The notes under the pieces were generated by a model. The model searched no databases and was not told where the DNA came from. It worked only from the letters and a program-made list of their open reading frames with translations. Shown here piece after piece: positions 13,335 to 22,118 of a stretch of DNA of 43,273 nucleotides (positions are counted from its first letter, which is position 1; each line of letters starts with the position of its first letter). This DNA comes from Merdimmobilis hominis (lineage in GTDB: Bacteria > Bacillota > Clostridia > Oscillospirales > Ruminococcaceae): assembly GCF_900104615.1 (NCBI RefSeq), contig NZ_LT629939.1, forward strand, positions 1,178,172 to 1,221,444, given 5' to 3'. Both the position numbers and the translations under genes were made by a program.

Positions 13335-13764
13335 CCTGGGCTGGCGCGAAAAAGGAGACCGATCCAGAGCCATCGTCCGGCGGGTCGATGGGCTCCAATT
13401 TGAGGATGGTCTTCTCCTTCTCCGGGTACGGAAAGACATACAGGGTGTATTCCTCGCTTTTGGCGGTCAAAACACAGGAAAGCCCGTATTGGGGCCCCTC
13501 CTCCTGGGCAGCTTCCACCCATTGATCGGGCTGAAGCAGGGACTGCAGTTCCTCCTGCTGCTTTGCATCCAGGGAAAAGGGGTAGCGGAAATCCCCCGGC
13601 TCAAAATGGCAGCCCACCGTGTCAAAGCCGTCCAGCGAAACGCCGCCCACTTGGGCCGGCGCTTCCGCCTGAGAGGACATGGGCGGGGCCTCTCCCCCCT
13701 GCTGGGGAGCGCATCCGGCCAGCAGCACTGCAAGGGCAAACAAGCAGATCCATATTCGTCTCAT
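13234..13764 (-). CDS. Lipoprotein with duplicated C-terminal motif
   Basis: The 176-residue protein starts with a lipoprotein signal peptide (MRRIWICLFALAVLLAGC, lipobox LAGC, C18), then a Pro/Ala/Gln-rich linker and a domain of about 90 residues with alternating strands (YTLYVFPYPEKEKTILKLEPID). The C-terminus carries the motif GEDAKE-(F/L)-M-(Q/R)-PFEE twice, from a 57-bp tandem repeat. It should be anchored to the outer face of the membrane. No family was recognised. It follows a GNAT gene after 18 bp, with AAGGGGG before the ATG, and is probably co-transcribed with it. The stop codon falls inside the repeat, so length variation between strains is likely. Confidence 0.85.
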   Translation of the reverse strand: MRRIWICLFALAVLLAGCAPQQGGEAPPMSSQAEAPAQVGGVSLDGFDTVGCHFEPGDFRYPFSLDAKQQEELQSLLQPDQWVEAAQEEGPQYGLSCVLTAKSEEYTLYVFPYPEKEKTILKLEPIDPPDDGSGSVSFFAPAQVGEDAKEFMQPFEEQASAQRGEDAKELMRPFEE

Positions 13765-13782
13765 TTTCCTGCCCCCTTGCCG

Positions 13783-14220
13783 CTACAGCTCTTTTTTCAT
13801 CTTGAAATGGGGGATGCCGGAGAGGATCAGCTCTTCGCTGGTCACCTGATACCCCAGGGCGAGGTAGAAGTCCAGCGCCACCTTCCGGGCGTCCAGAACG
13901 ATGGTGGAGAAGCCCTTCCCCTTCATCAACTCTTCGCCGTAAGCCACCATCTTCCGGCCGACGCCCTGGCGGCGGCAGCTCTCATCCACTGCCACCTGGC
14001 GCATCTGGGTGACACCCTCCCCCCGGTCGATGAACAGCAGCGTCCCCACCAGGCGGCCTCCGTCAAAGGCTCCCACATGCCAGTAGGTGTTCTCCTGGGA
14101 GAGATCCTGCTTGTACAGGTTGAGGCCCAAGGGCACCCGCAGAATCTCATTGCGCAGGGCCAGCTCGTCTTCATACTCCTTAGTTCCCCATTGGATGTCG
14201 CGCACCACAATTTCGCTCAT
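13783..14220 (-). CDS. GNAT-family acetyltransferase
   Basis: The 145-residue protein is a GNAT with the LRNEILRVPLGL N-terminal helix, the MRQVAVDESCRRQGVGRKMV acetyl-CoA motif (residues about 73-92) and the ARKVALDFYLALGYQ C-terminal block. The substrate is unknown. A long open frame continues upstream through the phosphate permease gene, but AAGGAGGAA before ATG 14220 and the family length fix the start. It lies 77 bp after the Pit gene and 18 bp before the lipoprotein gene on the same strand. Confidence 0.92.
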   Translation of the reverse strand: MSEIVVRDIQWGTKEYEDELALRNEILRVPLGLNLYKQDLSQENTYWHVGAFDGGRLVGTLLFIDRGEGVTQMRQVAVDESCRRQGVGRKMVAYGEELMKGKGFSTIVLDARKVALDFYLALGYQVTSEELILSGIPHFKMKKEL

Positions 14221-14297
14221 GATTCCATTCCTCCTTGTTTTGTTTGAATTCCGGCTATTTTCTTTCATCCTATCACAATCGGGATAAAAAAGGAACC

Positions 14298-15290
14298 CTA
14301 CAGCAGGGATAGGAACCACAGCGTGCAGAAATACCCCAACGCCCCACAAGCGGGGAAGGTGAGCAGCCAGGCAAAGACCATCTGGCCAAACACCCTCCGG
14401 TCGGCGGTTTTGCCACCCACCCCCAGCACTGCGGCAGTCTTGGTGTGGGTGGTGGAGACCGGAAGCCCCCACAGGGTGGTCAAAAGCAGGCTGATCGACC
14501 CCGCCAAATCGGAGTAGAGGGCGGATTTGTGATCCAGCCGGACCATTTTCTCCCCCACCTTGCGGATAATGCGGCCTCCGCCGGTGTAGGTGCCCAGGGC
14601 CATGACCAAGGCGGTGAGGGCCACCACCTGCCAGTTGCCCGCCAGCTCCACCCGGCCGCTGGGGAGCCCCCGGGCGATCCAGTCGGCGATGAGGAACACC
14701 GCAGCGAACTTCTGCCCGTCCTGGGCGCCGTGGCAAAAGGCCATCAAGGCGGCGGAGCCAACCTCCCCCCGGACATAAAACCGGTCGCCCAGATGCTTTT
14801 CCCACGGGAGAAACAGCCGTTGAACCCCCCAGCCCAGGAGATAGCCCAGCACCAGGGAGAGAACCAGGCCCGCAAGCACCCGCATGAGACCGCCCAGATG
14901 GATCCCCGCCCCTTGGTTGAGGGCATAGGCCGCCCCCATGGTTCCGGCGATAAGGGCGTGGCTCTCACTGGTGGGGATGCCGAACCACCAAGCCCCCACC
15001 GCAAAGAGCACGATAGCAGTCATCGCCCCCGCCAGTGCGGCCAGGGAGTGGGCCGAATCCACCGCGGCAAAGTTGACTAGGCCGGAAATGGTGTCCGCCA
15101 CCGCCGGGCAGAGGGCGGTCATGGCCACAACCCCTAGCAGGTTCATGGCGGCCGCCAGGGTCACCGCCCGCTTATAAGGCAGCACACCGGAGGCCACCAC
15201 ACCGGTTATGGCCCCAGGGGCATCGGTCCAGCCGTTGACAAAGACCACGGCCAGCACCAGGCACAAGGTCCAAAGCTTTAAAAGAGCCAT
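14298..15290 (-). CDS. Inorganic phosphate permease of the Pit (PHO4) family
   Basis: The 330-residue protein has about ten membrane helices and the two inverted PHO4 repeats: NGWTDAPGAITGVVASG near the N-terminus (in place of the classical NGANDxANA) and CHGAQDGQKFAAVF in the middle. The paired loops are GIPTSESHALIAG and GLPVSTTHTKTAAVLG. It should carry phosphate or metal-phosphate, driven by H+ or Na+. GAGGAGGAG precedes the ATG. The rsmI terminator lies upstream, so expression needs read-through or a weak local promoter. No DUF47/PhoU-like partner is adjacent. Confidence 0.93.
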   Translation of the reverse strand: MALLKLWTLCLVLAVVFVNGWTDAPGAITGVVASGVLPYKRAVTLAAAMNLLGVVAMTALCPAVADTISGLVNFAAVDSAHSLAALAGAMTAIVLFAVGAWWFGIPTSESHALIAGTMGAAYALNQGAGIHLGGLMRVLAGLVLSLVLGYLLGWGVQRLFLPWEKHLGDRFYVRGEVGSAALMAFCHGAQDGQKFAAVFLIADWIARGLPSGRVELAGNWQVVALTALVMALGTYTGGGRIIRKVGEKMVRLDHKSALYSDLAGSISLLLTTLWGLPVSTTHTKTAAVLGVGGKTADRRVFGQMVFAWLLTFPACGALGYFCTLWFLSLL

Positions 15291-15322
15291 GTCCGCTCCT
15301 CCTCGTTTTCAATCGCGGACAA

Positions 15323-15356
15323 CAAAAAGGCCCGCGTACTGCATCATACGCGGGCC
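15323..15356 (-). terminator. Intrinsic terminator after rsmI
   Basis: A 10-bp GC stem (GGCCCGCGTA and complement, 8-nt loop) followed on the minus strand by TTTTTGTTG. Confidence 0.92.
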
Positions 15357-15376
15357 GTCCCATTTTTAGTCTTTGT

Positions 15377-16198
15377 TTATTCACCCAGCAGTGCCTTGTA
15401 CAGGTCCCCTTTTTTGAACCCCGTCTCCCGGGAAGCCTCTTTGGCCGCCTGGCTGATGCCGGTTCCCCCGGCGATGAGGCCCCGGGCCAATTCCAAGGCG
15501 TCCTCAAAGGAGAGAGGATGTTCCTCCGGCTTAGCCCCCTCGATCACCAGTACAAACTCCCCTTTAGGAGTCACCTGCCGGTAATACTCCGCCGCCTTTG
15601 GCAGGGTGGTGCGGATGACCTCCTCGTGGAGCTTGGTCAACTCCCGGCAGATGGAGACCTGCCGGTCCCCGAGCACCTTGCTCATGTCCTCCAAAGTGGA
15701 AAGGAGTTTGTGGGGCGCCTCATAAAAAATCAGGGTGTGGGGGTCGTCCTTCACCGACTCCAGATGCTGAAACCGGCTGGTTTTTTTCACCGACAAAAAC
15801 CCCTCAAAGGCAAAGCGGCTGGTTTTGAGGCCGGAGACCGCCAAGGCGGTGACGGCGGCGCTGGGGCCGGGCACCGCCTCGATGGGGACCCCATGCTCCC
15901 GGCAGATGGCCACCAAATCCTCCCCAGGGTCGGAAATACAGGGCATCCCCGCGTCGGTGACGATGGCGCAGCTCTCCCCGCCCAGCAGCCGGGAGAGGAT
16001 GATCTCCCCTTTCTCCCGCAGATTGTGTTCATAATAGCTGATCATCGGCTTTTTAATCCCCAGGTGGGAGAGCAGCTTCATGGTCACCCGGGTATCCTCC
16101 GCGGCGATGAAGTCCACCTCGGATAGGACCTGCGCCGCTCTGGGGGAGAGGTCCCCCAGGTTGCCGATGGGGGTGCCCACCACATACAATTTACCCAT
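15377..16198 (-). CDS. rsmI: 16S rRNA (cytidine-1402-2'-O)-methyltransferase RsmI
   Basis: The 273-residue protein has the tetrapyrrole-methylase fold of RsmI: YVVGTPIGNLGDLSPRA at the N-terminus, IAAEDTRVTMKLLSHLGI, VTDAGMPCISDPGEDLV for the SAM loop, and PGPSAAVTALAVSGL. It methylates the ribose of C1402 in the decoding centre of 16S rRNA. Two starts are possible. The ATG at 16198 has AAAAGGTG eight bases upstream, while the ATG at 16216 has none, so the shorter form is used. It begins four bases after trmN6, a conserved Firmicute pairing (yabB-yabC in Bacillus). Confidence 0.96.
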   Translation of the reverse strand: MGKLYVVGTPIGNLGDLSPRAAQVLSEVDFIAAEDTRVTMKLLSHLGIKKPMISYYEHNLREKGEIILSRLLGGESCAIVTDAGMPCISDPGEDLVAICREHGVPIEAVPGPSAAVTALAVSGLKTSRFAFEGFLSVKKTSRFQHLESVKDDPHTLIFYEAPHKLLSTLEDMSKVLGDRQVSICRELTKLHEEVIRTTLPKAAEYYRQVTPKGEFVLVIEGAKPEEHPLSFEDALELARGLIAGGTGISQAAKEASRETGFKKGDLYKALLGE

Positions 16199-16202
16199 AG
16201 TT

Positions 16203-16931
16203 TCACCTTTTCCCATAGATTTTCAGTAGTTCTTCTGAGAAGCCGTCCTCCCCCTCGATGAGGAGAGGAGCCTCCACCTGCAAAAAAGGCTTTGCCCCCT
16301 TCTTCCCCTCACAGAGGAAGAGCCAGGGGGCCGACCCTGGCCGCTGCTGGACAAACCGCACCCGCTTGGGTTCCAAACCCTGCTGACGAAGCAAGGTGAG
16401 GACATCGCAAAGCCGCTCCGGCCGCTGGCAGAGGCAGAACCGCCCCCCAAACTTCAAAAGCCGGGCCGCAGCGGCCACCACATCGGCAAGGCTGCACTGT
16501 GTCTCATGCCGGGCGATTTTTTCACTCTCCCACTCGCTTAGGATTCCCCCTCCCTCCACTTTGTAAGGAGGGTTGCAGGTGACCAGGTCAAACCGGCCGG
16601 ACTCCAGCTGGGGCGGAAGATCCTTCAAATCCGCGCAGATGGGGATAAGCCTTCCCCCAAGGCCGTTTTTCTCCACCGAGGCGGTCAGCTGGGCAATGGC
16701 CTTTTGCTGGATGTCCACCCCAAAGGCCAGTTTAGGGGCATCCTCCGGCCGGCGGAACCACAGCATGGGGATGATGCCGCACCCGGTGCCCAAATCGCAG
16801 GCCAGGTCTTTTCGCCGGGGCGCGGCAAAATCCGACAACAGAAAGGCGTCGGTGCCGAATTTGTGGTCGGGGGTGACGCAGAGGGTCCGGTCGCCTAAAG
16901 CTTCATAATGGTGGGGGAAATCCAGTTCCAT
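16203..16931 (-). CDS. trmN6: tRNA1(Val) (adenine-37-N6)-methyltransferase family protein
   Basis: The 242-residue Rossmann methyltransferase has the SAM motif CDLGTGCGIIPML, the acidic GVDIQQKAIAQL and the catalytic NPPY (TCNPPYKVEGGG) for adenine N6 methylation. It corresponds to Bacillus YabB and E. coli YfiC/TrmN6, which modify A37 of tRNA-Val. GAAAGGAG precedes the ATG. A strong promoter at 17070-17098, overlapping the ferredoxin terminator, drives it together with rsmI. Confidence 0.93.
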   Translation of the reverse strand: MELDFPHHYEALGDRTLCVTPDHKFGTDAFLLSDFAAPRRKDLACDLGTGCGIIPMLWFRRPEDAPKLAFGVDIQQKAIAQLTASVEKNGLGGRLIPICADLKDLPPQLESGRFDLVTCNPPYKVEGGGILSEWESEKIARHETQCSLADVVAAAARLLKFGGRFCLCQRPERLCDVLTLLRQQGLEPKRVRFVQQRPGSAPWLFLCEGKKGAKPFLQVEAPLLIEGEDGFSEELLKIYGKR

Positions 16932-17069
16932 GCCATTTCTCCTTTCGGGCCGCGGGCCAGCCCCATAAATTCAGTAAGTATTCGGGCCGCCGGCTTTTCA
17001 AAGGCTTCCCATGCCCTCCCCAGCAAGAGGGCCAGGCAGAAATTCCCTGCCATCCGCTTCCCTGTGGCC

Positions 17070-17098
17070 ATTATAGCATCCATTGGGAAATGGGTCAA
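17070..17098 (-). promoter_or_regulatory. Promoter of trmN6-rsmI
   Basis: On the minus strand TTGACC (17093-17098), a 17-bp spacer and TATAAT (17070-17075). The -35 box begins inside the T run of the upstream terminator. The leader is about 130 nt. Confidence 0.82.
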
Positions 17099-17134
17099 AA
17101 AAAGATGGGTACAGCGTGGGGCTGTACCCATCTT
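17097..17134 (-). terminator. Intrinsic terminator of the ferredoxin gene
   Basis: A 14-bp stem (AAGATGGGTACAGC and complement, 5-nt loop) followed on the minus strand by seven T residues. Confidence 0.95.
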
Positions 17135-17153
17135 CCTATGTGCGAACCGGAGC

Positions 17154-17327
<174 letters not shown>

Positions 17328-17353
17328 TTACACCTCCTTAAATGTTCAAGTTC

Positions 17354-17381
17354 ATTGTACCATAGATCGGGAAAAAATCAA
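17354..17381 (-). promoter_or_regulatory. Promoter of the ferredoxin gene
   Basis: On the minus strand TTGATT (17376-17381), a 16-bp spacer and TACAAT (17354-17359), 30 bp before the ATG. Confidence 0.8.
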
Positions 17382-17462
17382 TCAATCTTCCATAAAATAT
17401 TTGTGAATGAATTAGCTTTCTCTCAATCATCCGCCCGCTGCACCCTGCCACACAAAACTGGA

Positions 17463-17492
17463 AAAGGCCGCAGCCCATGGGCTGCGGCCTTT
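17463..17492 (-). terminator. Terminator after ricT
   Basis: A 30-bp perfect palindrome centred on CCATGG (AAAGGCCGCAGCCC and complement), followed on the minus strand by TTCC with T residues inside the stem end. Confidence 0.72.
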
Positions 17493-17526
17493 AAAAAAAT
17501 AGATTCTCATAAAACCCTCGGCTAGG

Positions 17527-18393
17527 TTACCCCTCCAGCTTTTTGAGGGCTTTGGCTTCGTCGTCCTTCACCTTGATCTGCCCATCCCGGATGACGCGGA
17601 CCTCGCTCTTGTCGAAGATGTGGGGCGCAGCGTCCATGGCTTTGTCCATCCGCACCTTGAGCACACCGGTGAGCAGGTTGACCTCCTGGACCGTGCCCCG
17701 CCCGTCGGGGGTATTGACGGTGGCGCCCACTTTTGGGGTGGTGCGCAGCAGGTCATCGTAGGCGGTCTGCTCAAATTTGAGGCAGCACATCAACCGGCCA
17801 CAGGTGCCGGAGATTTTGGTGGGGTTGAGGGAAAGGCCCTGCTCTTTGGCCATTTTTATGGAAACCGGCTGGAACTCCCCCAAAAAGGTGGAGCAGCAGA
17901 AAGGCCGCCCGCAGACGCCCAATCCCCCCAACATTTTGGCTTCATCCCGCACCCCGATCTGCCGCAGCTCAATCCGGGTGCGGAACACCGAGGCCAGGTC
18001 CTTGACCAATTCCCGGAAATCCACCCGGCCATCCGCTGTAAAGTAAAACAGGATTTTGTTGCTGTCAAAGGTGTATTCCACGTCCACCAGCTTCATATCC
18101 AGCTTGTGTTCCTGGATCTTTTTCTGGCAGACCTCCGCCGCCTGTTTTTCCTTTTGGCGGTTGCGTTCCACCTGGTCCAGATCGGCCTTGGTTGCCACCC
18201 GGATCACCTTTTTCAAGGGTTTTACAATCTCGTGTTCCTCCACTTCCCGGTTGCCCGCAGCCACCTCGCCGCATTCCACACCCCGGGCTGTTTCCACGAT
18301 TACATGGGCCCCTTTGGCGATCTTGTTGCCATTGGGGTCAAAATAATATACTTTGCCAACGTTCTTAAAGCGAACGCCGATCACTTCTGCCAT
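17527..18393 (-). CDS. ricT: RicT/YaaT, PSP1-domain protein
   Basis: The 288-residue protein has a PSP1 C-terminal-type domain and the two cysteine clusters of RicT: VCGRPFCCSTFL and TCGRLMCCLKFE. In Bacillus subtilis RicT joins RicA and RicF in the Y-complex, which carries [4Fe-4S] clusters and assists RNase Y in mRNA maturation. It was first described as the stage 0 sporulation protein YaaT. The neighbours holB and darA are conserved in the same order as Bacillus yaaQ-holB-yaaT. AAAGGAGGAAG precedes the ATG. A 7-bp GGGCCCC hairpin (18488-18505) lies in the 127-bp gap to holB. Confidence 0.95.
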   Translation of the reverse strand: MAEVIGVRFKNVGKVYYFDPNGNKIAKGAHVIVETARGVECGEVAAGNREVEEHEIVKPLKKVIRVATKADLDQVERNRQKEKQAAEVCQKKIQEHKLDMKLVDVEYTFDSNKILFYFTADGRVDFRELVKDLASVFRTRIELRQIGVRDEAKMLGGLGVCGRPFCCSTFLGEFQPVSIKMAKEQGLSLNPTKISGTCGRLMCCLKFEQTAYDDLLRTTPKVGATVNTPDGRGTVQEVNLLTGVLKVRMDKAMDAAPHIFDKSEVRVIRDGQIKVKDDEAKALKKLEG

Positions 18394-18520
18394 TTCCTTC
18401 CTCCTTTTTGGGCGTTTGCCCCATCTCTATTCCATCCCCCTGTTGGGGAAGCCGGAAACCTCCGGCAGAATCCTCTCAGTTTCTCTGGGGCCCCTGTGGG
18501 GGCCCGCTTTCCACGCAAGG

Positions 18521-19501
18521 TCATCCCCTGGGCAGGGCCGCCTTGAGCCGCCCGCAGAATTGGGTGGTCAGCAAGGTCAAATTGACATTCTGGGCCGCCT
18601 TTTGCTGGGCTTTTTCTATTATACCAACGATCCGCATTCCCTGCAACGGTGTAATCTGGCGGGTTTGGCCGGACTTTCCAGGGGCGAGGTACTGCCCCGT
18701 CAACTGCCCCGCCACCCGATCCTTGGCCGCCTGCAAAAGCCGCAAAAACCCTTCCCGATCCTTTTCATACCGGCTCAATAAGGCGAGCATAGGGTACTCC
18801 TCCCCTTGGAAGAGGAGGTCCAGCAGCTGTTTCGCATCCCGCTCGGCGCCCAAGGCTCCCGGGTCATCCAAAGCGGCCAGAGCCCGGCCGATGCTCCCCT
18901 CGGAAAGGGTGGCTGCGAACTGGTATTCCTCCTCCGTGTGGTCCGGGCGGAGCCCCGGCAGCACCGCCAGACACTCCTCCGGCGTGGGGGTTGCCACCGG
19001 GATAGTCACCACCCGGGAAAGGATGGTGGGCAGCAGTTTGGAGCGGTTGTCACAGGTGAGGAGGAACACCCCGTAGGACGGGGGCTCCTCGATGATTTTC
19101 AAAAGGGCGTTTTGGGCCTGGACGGTCATGTTCTGGGCGTCGCAGAGGATATAGACCTTGGCCTTCCCCTCGTTGGGCTTCACATAGGCGGACAGCCGCA
19201 CCTGGCGGATGGCGTCGATGTGGAAGGAACGGCTCCCCCCCTCTTCCCCCACCACCATCACGTCGGGGTGGTTGCCGGAGAGGACTTTATGGCAAGGCCC
19301 ACAGTCCCCACAGGGTTTCTCCCCTTCCCCTTCGCAGAGGATGGCGGCGGCCAGGCGCAAGGCCAGGGTCTTCTTTCCGCAGCCCTCCTGCCCCTCCAAC
19401 AGGACAGCATGGGGAAAACGCCCGCCGGCGGTCAGCGCGGCGAGCGTTTTGAGTGCTCTATCGTTGTAATAAAAATCCTGATTCAACTGGGCTTCTCCCA
19501 T
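18521..19501 (-). CDS. holB: DNA polymerase III subunit delta-prime
   Basis: The 326-residue AAA+ clamp-loader subunit has FPHAVLLEGQEGCGKKTLAL at the P-loop position (GQEGCGKKT), the zinc-binding cysteines in CGDCGPCHK plus the upstream ILCEG, NHPDV, and a sensor region (LLTCDNRSKLLPTILSR). It helps load the sliding clamp at replication forks. It begins nine bases after darA, so the two are co-transcribed. The C-terminal third is less conserved, as usual. Confidence 0.94.
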   Translation of the reverse strand: MGEAQLNQDFYYNDRALKTLAALTAGGRFPHAVLLEGQEGCGKKTLALRLAAAILCEGEGEKPCGDCGPCHKVLSGNHPDVMVVGEEGGSRSFHIDAIRQVRLSAYVKPNEGKAKVYILCDAQNMTVQAQNALLKIIEEPPSYGVFLLTCDNRSKLLPTILSRVVTIPVATPTPEECLAVLPGLRPDHTEEEYQFAATLSEGSIGRALAALDDPGALGAERDAKQLLDLLFQGEEYPMLALLSRYEKDREGFLRLLQAAKDRVAGQLTGQYLAPGKSGQTRQITPLQGMRIVGIIEKAQQKAAQNVNLTLLTTQFCGRLKAALPRG

Positions 19502-19510
19502 TCTATGCGG

Positions 19511-19834
19511 TTAGAGTTTTACAAACTGCTCCACATCCAGCACAAAGACGGTAGCGCCGCCCACCTGGACTTCCACCGGGAAGGAGGTGAACATGCCGAC
19601 GCCGTAGGATGCGGAGGAGGGAACCATCTGGGTTCTCTTCTGGCTGTGGGTGCGCAGGATTTCGATGACCTGGGGAACCTTCTCATCCTCTGTACCACAG
19701 ATAAATGTGGTGTTGCCGGACATCAGGAAGCCACCGGTTGTCGCCAGTTTAGTGACCGAGAATCTCTCTTTGGTCAAAGCCATCTGCACTTTTTGGCTGT
19801 CGTCATTGGATACAATTGCAAGAATCAATTTCAT
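19511..19834 (-). CDS. darA: DarA/PstA cyclic-di-AMP receptor
   Basis: The 107-residue PII-like protein (Bacillus YaaQ) starts MKLILAIVSNDDSQKVQMAL and shows the conserved TTGGFLMSGNTTFICG and the B-loop region ending in VGGATVFVLDVEQF. It forms trimers that bind cyclic di-AMP; the downstream targets are still debated. The frame opens 11 codons earlier, but AAAGGGGGT before ATG 19834 and the family length fix the start. A TAGAAT on the minus strand at 19890-19895 may be its -10. It leads the darA-holB-ricT operon. The thymidylate kinase gene that often precedes it is absent here. Confidence 0.95.
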   Translation of the reverse strand: MKLILAIVSNDDSQKVQMALTKERFSVTKLATTGGFLMSGNTTFICGTEDEKVPQVIEILRTHSQKRTQMVPSSASYGVGMFTSFPVEVQVGGATVFVLDVEQFVKL

Positions 19835-19990
19835 AATGGGACCCCCTTTATCAATGGATGAGGACATCTCTGTGTTCCTCTATGGCTTTATTCTACCACA
19901 TTCTGAAGAGGAAAGCCACAGCTTTTGCACAAATTTAACAAATTATACCCATATTTTATCAAGCCCTAAACACATTGCCCGGAGGCTAAA

Positions 19991-21046
19991 TCAATTTTTG
20001 TGTTGGAGTTTCCGCTTCACCGTGCGCATGGCTCCGTTTAAGGCGATGGCCTGGTCCACCATCTTGGCCTTGAGGGGCTGGTAAATGTAGTCGAACTCCC
20101 CGGCAAGCTCATCCAGGGTGCCGTTGAACCCCCGTTTGAACCGGTAGAGGCCATACATGTGGTGGCTCTCCTCCAGAATGCCGGAGACCCCCTGGAAATC
20201 GTAAACCCAGCAGCCGGTTTCAATGGCCCAGCGGATCATCTCCCACTGGATCAGGTAGTTGGGCATCACATTGCGGTGGGCGTTGTCCGAAGCGCCATAG
20301 ACATAGCAGGTCTTGCCTCCAAAGTTGGTGGTGATGGCCCCGGAGATGGGCTGCCCCTCATAAAAGGCCATGTAAAGCCGCACCTTCTCCCCCAAAGAGT
20401 CCAGCATCCGCTCAAAGTAGGATTTGGGCCGGATGTTGAAGCCATCCCGCTGGCCGGTGGTCTCCATGAGACCCATAAAATCATCCAGCCGCTCCTTGCC
20501 CACCACCTGGATTTCCACCCCGTGTTTCCGGGCTACCCGGACATTGTACCGGGTCTTCTGGGTCAGGGCGGCAAAGACCTCATCCTCGGTGCGGCCGTTC
20601 AGATACAGCCGGTAGTTGAACCGGGCCTGGATGCCTTCAAACCCATCGGGGCCGTAGGACTGGACAAAACCCAACGCCTTTAGGTTCTCCACTGCCTCGG
20701 TGTCGGTGAAGAGGATATCCGGGTCCCACTTGATGGCGTGGGCATTGTACCGGCGGGCCAGTTCATCGGCGCCGTTTTTCAGATCCAGCAGGATGGCCTT
20801 GTTGTGCAGATCGCACACCGGGCCCCGAGGGGCGTACAAAAAGCTGGTGCCGATCATGGGGATCTTTTGAATCAGAACCCCCATGGCCCCCACAATCTCC
20901 CCGCTGGCGCTGCGGCTGATCACCGCCTCATATCCCCAATTGTTTTTCACCTTCTGCCAGTCGGTGCACTGGGTAAAACTGGATTGGGGATGGCTGGCTA
21001 CAAAGGCGTCATATTCCCCATACTGGGCGGGTGTGATAATTTCCAT
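19991..21046 (-). CDS. FemAB-family lipid II aminoacyltransferase
   Basis: The 351-residue protein has the FemXAB fold of two GNAT-like halves: MEIITPAQYGEYDAFVASHP, SFTQCTDWQKVKNNWGYEAV, then KTRYNVRVARKHGVEIQVV, and near the end YDFQGV and LYRFKRGFNG. These enzymes add amino acids from aminoacyl-tRNA to the lysine or diaminopimelate side chain of lipid II, forming the peptidoglycan cross-bridge. No seryl-tRNA-synthetase-like coiled coil is seen, so it is closest to FemX/MurM-like members. The frame stays open far upstream over the queG gene, but AAGGAGGGGACC before ATG 21046 and family homology set the start. Confidence 0.93.
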   Translation of the reverse strand: MEIITPAQYGEYDAFVASHPQSSFTQCTDWQKVKNNWGYEAVISRSASGEIVGAMGVLIQKIPMIGTSFLYAPRGPVCDLHNKAILLDLKNGADELARRYNAHAIKWDPDILFTDTEAVENLKALGFVQSYGPDGFEGIQARFNYRLYLNGRTEDEVFAALTQKTRYNVRVARKHGVEIQVVGKERLDDFMGLMETTGQRDGFNIRPKSYFERMLDSLGEKVRLYMAFYEGQPISGAITTNFGGKTCYVYGASDNAHRNVMPNYLIQWEMIRWAIETGCWVYDFQGVSGILEESHHMYGLYRFKRGFNGTLDELAGEFDYIYQPLKAKMVDQAIALNGAMRTVKRKLQHKN

Positions 21047-21138
21047 GGAACGGTCCCCTCCTTGTAAAAATGCCCGCTGCAAAGCCGCGGCGCTGCTGTA
21101 TTGTTTTGCCTGGGTTTCCCTTGGCGGTGTCTTTCTTC

Positions 21139-21960
21139 CTATTCTTTCCCCCCCTGGGGCGGATACTCCCCAGTGAGGATAGCCAAATTCCGTTCCAGCA
21201 CCCCTTTCCCCCGGAACCCCAGCGCCTTGCATTTTTTTAGAACGGCAAGGTTCTCCCGGGTGAGGATAGGAACCACATTTTGATAAAAGGCCGGGATGTC
21301 CGACCAACGGGCCCCTTTGTTGTGGGGACAGACGTCGGTGCACAGGTCGCAGCCCCAAACCATCCCCCCTTGGCGGATGGCCTGTACCTCCCAAAGGGAC
21401 AGTTCCCCCTTTTTCTGGGTGATATAGGAACGGCAGCGGCTTTCCTCCACAGTGCCATCCCCTTTGAGGGCCCCGCCAGGGCAGGCCCGGACACAGGCCC
21501 CGCAGCCTAAACAGCCCCCCGGCAAGGGGGTGGAGGGGGGAAACTCCAGGTCGGTGACGATCTCCCCGATGAACACATAGGAACCGAATTCCGGGTGGAT
21601 TAGCTGGCCGTTCCGGCCGATGACCCCCAGCCCTGCCAGATAGGCGGCATAGACCTCCCGGATGGGGGAGGAATCCACAAAGCAGGCAAAGGAACCCTGG
21701 GGATAGGCCTCTCCCAGACGGGCGGCTATCTCCTCCAACATCCCCCGGCCGATGGTGTGGTAGTCGTCGGCCAAGGTGTACCGGGAGATATTCCGCTCCG
21801 GGTAATCCCCCACATAATAGGGGAGCAGGCAGACGATCACCGACCTGGCTCCCGCTGGGATGCGGGCCGCCCCCCGGCAGGGCAGCAGCGGGAGGCAGTC
21901 GGCGAAGGCGGCAACGCCAAATTGGCTGATTCCCCCGCCGGTGACAATCTCTTTCAGCAT
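21139..21960 (-). CDS. queG: QueG-like epoxyqueuosine reductase
   Basis: The 273-residue protein resembles the cobalamin-dependent QueG, which reduces epoxyqueuosine in tRNA. It shows FVDSSPIREVYAAYLAGLG, IGRNGQLIHPEFGSYVFIGE, and two [4Fe-4S] sites: C150/C153/C156/C160 (GCLGCGACVRACP) plus C204/C207/C211 (CDLCTDVCPHN), with C176 as possible eighth ligand. It is shorter than E. coli QueG and lacks C-terminal HEAT repeats, as in many clostridial members, so the exact substrate is a little less certain. It precedes the FemAB gene on the same strand. Confidence 0.87.
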   Translation of the reverse strand: MLKEIVTGGGISQFGVAAFADCLPLLPCRGAARIPAGARSVIVCLLPYYVGDYPERNISRYTLADDYHTIGRGMLEEIAARLGEAYPQGSFACFVDSSPIREVYAAYLAGLGVIGRNGQLIHPEFGSYVFIGEIVTDLEFPPSTPLPGGCLGCGACVRACPGGALKGDGTVEESRCRSYITQKKGELSLWEVQAIRQGGMVWGCDLCTDVCPHNKGARWSDIPAFYQNVVPILTRENLAVLKKCKALGFRGKGVLERNLAILTGEYPPQGGKE

Positions 21961-22118
21961 ATGCCTTCCCCCCTTGGATCATCCCTTACTGTAGCATATT
22001 TGGCCGCCCTTTTCCACCCTTTTTCTGTGAATGGCCGCTTTTTGCCCGCCGGTTTCCAGGGGATTTCCTCCATGGGAAGTTTTGGCGGGTTTTCCGCCCC
22101 AATTCGCCCTCTTTTGCC

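Noticed and set aside
12617-13525. 302-codon plus-strand ORF over the YafP-like gene and the lipoprotein repeat
   Set aside because: Wrong frame relative to a clear GNAT protein, and it runs through a strong terminator.
14221-14805. N-terminal extension of the GNAT protein at 13783
   Set aside because: The extension overlaps the Pit permease gene in another frame, and the real start has a strong Shine-Dalgarno at 14220.
21047-21982. 310-codon N-terminal extension of the FemAB protein
   Set aside because: It overlaps queG in another frame and does not resemble any FemAB N-terminus.
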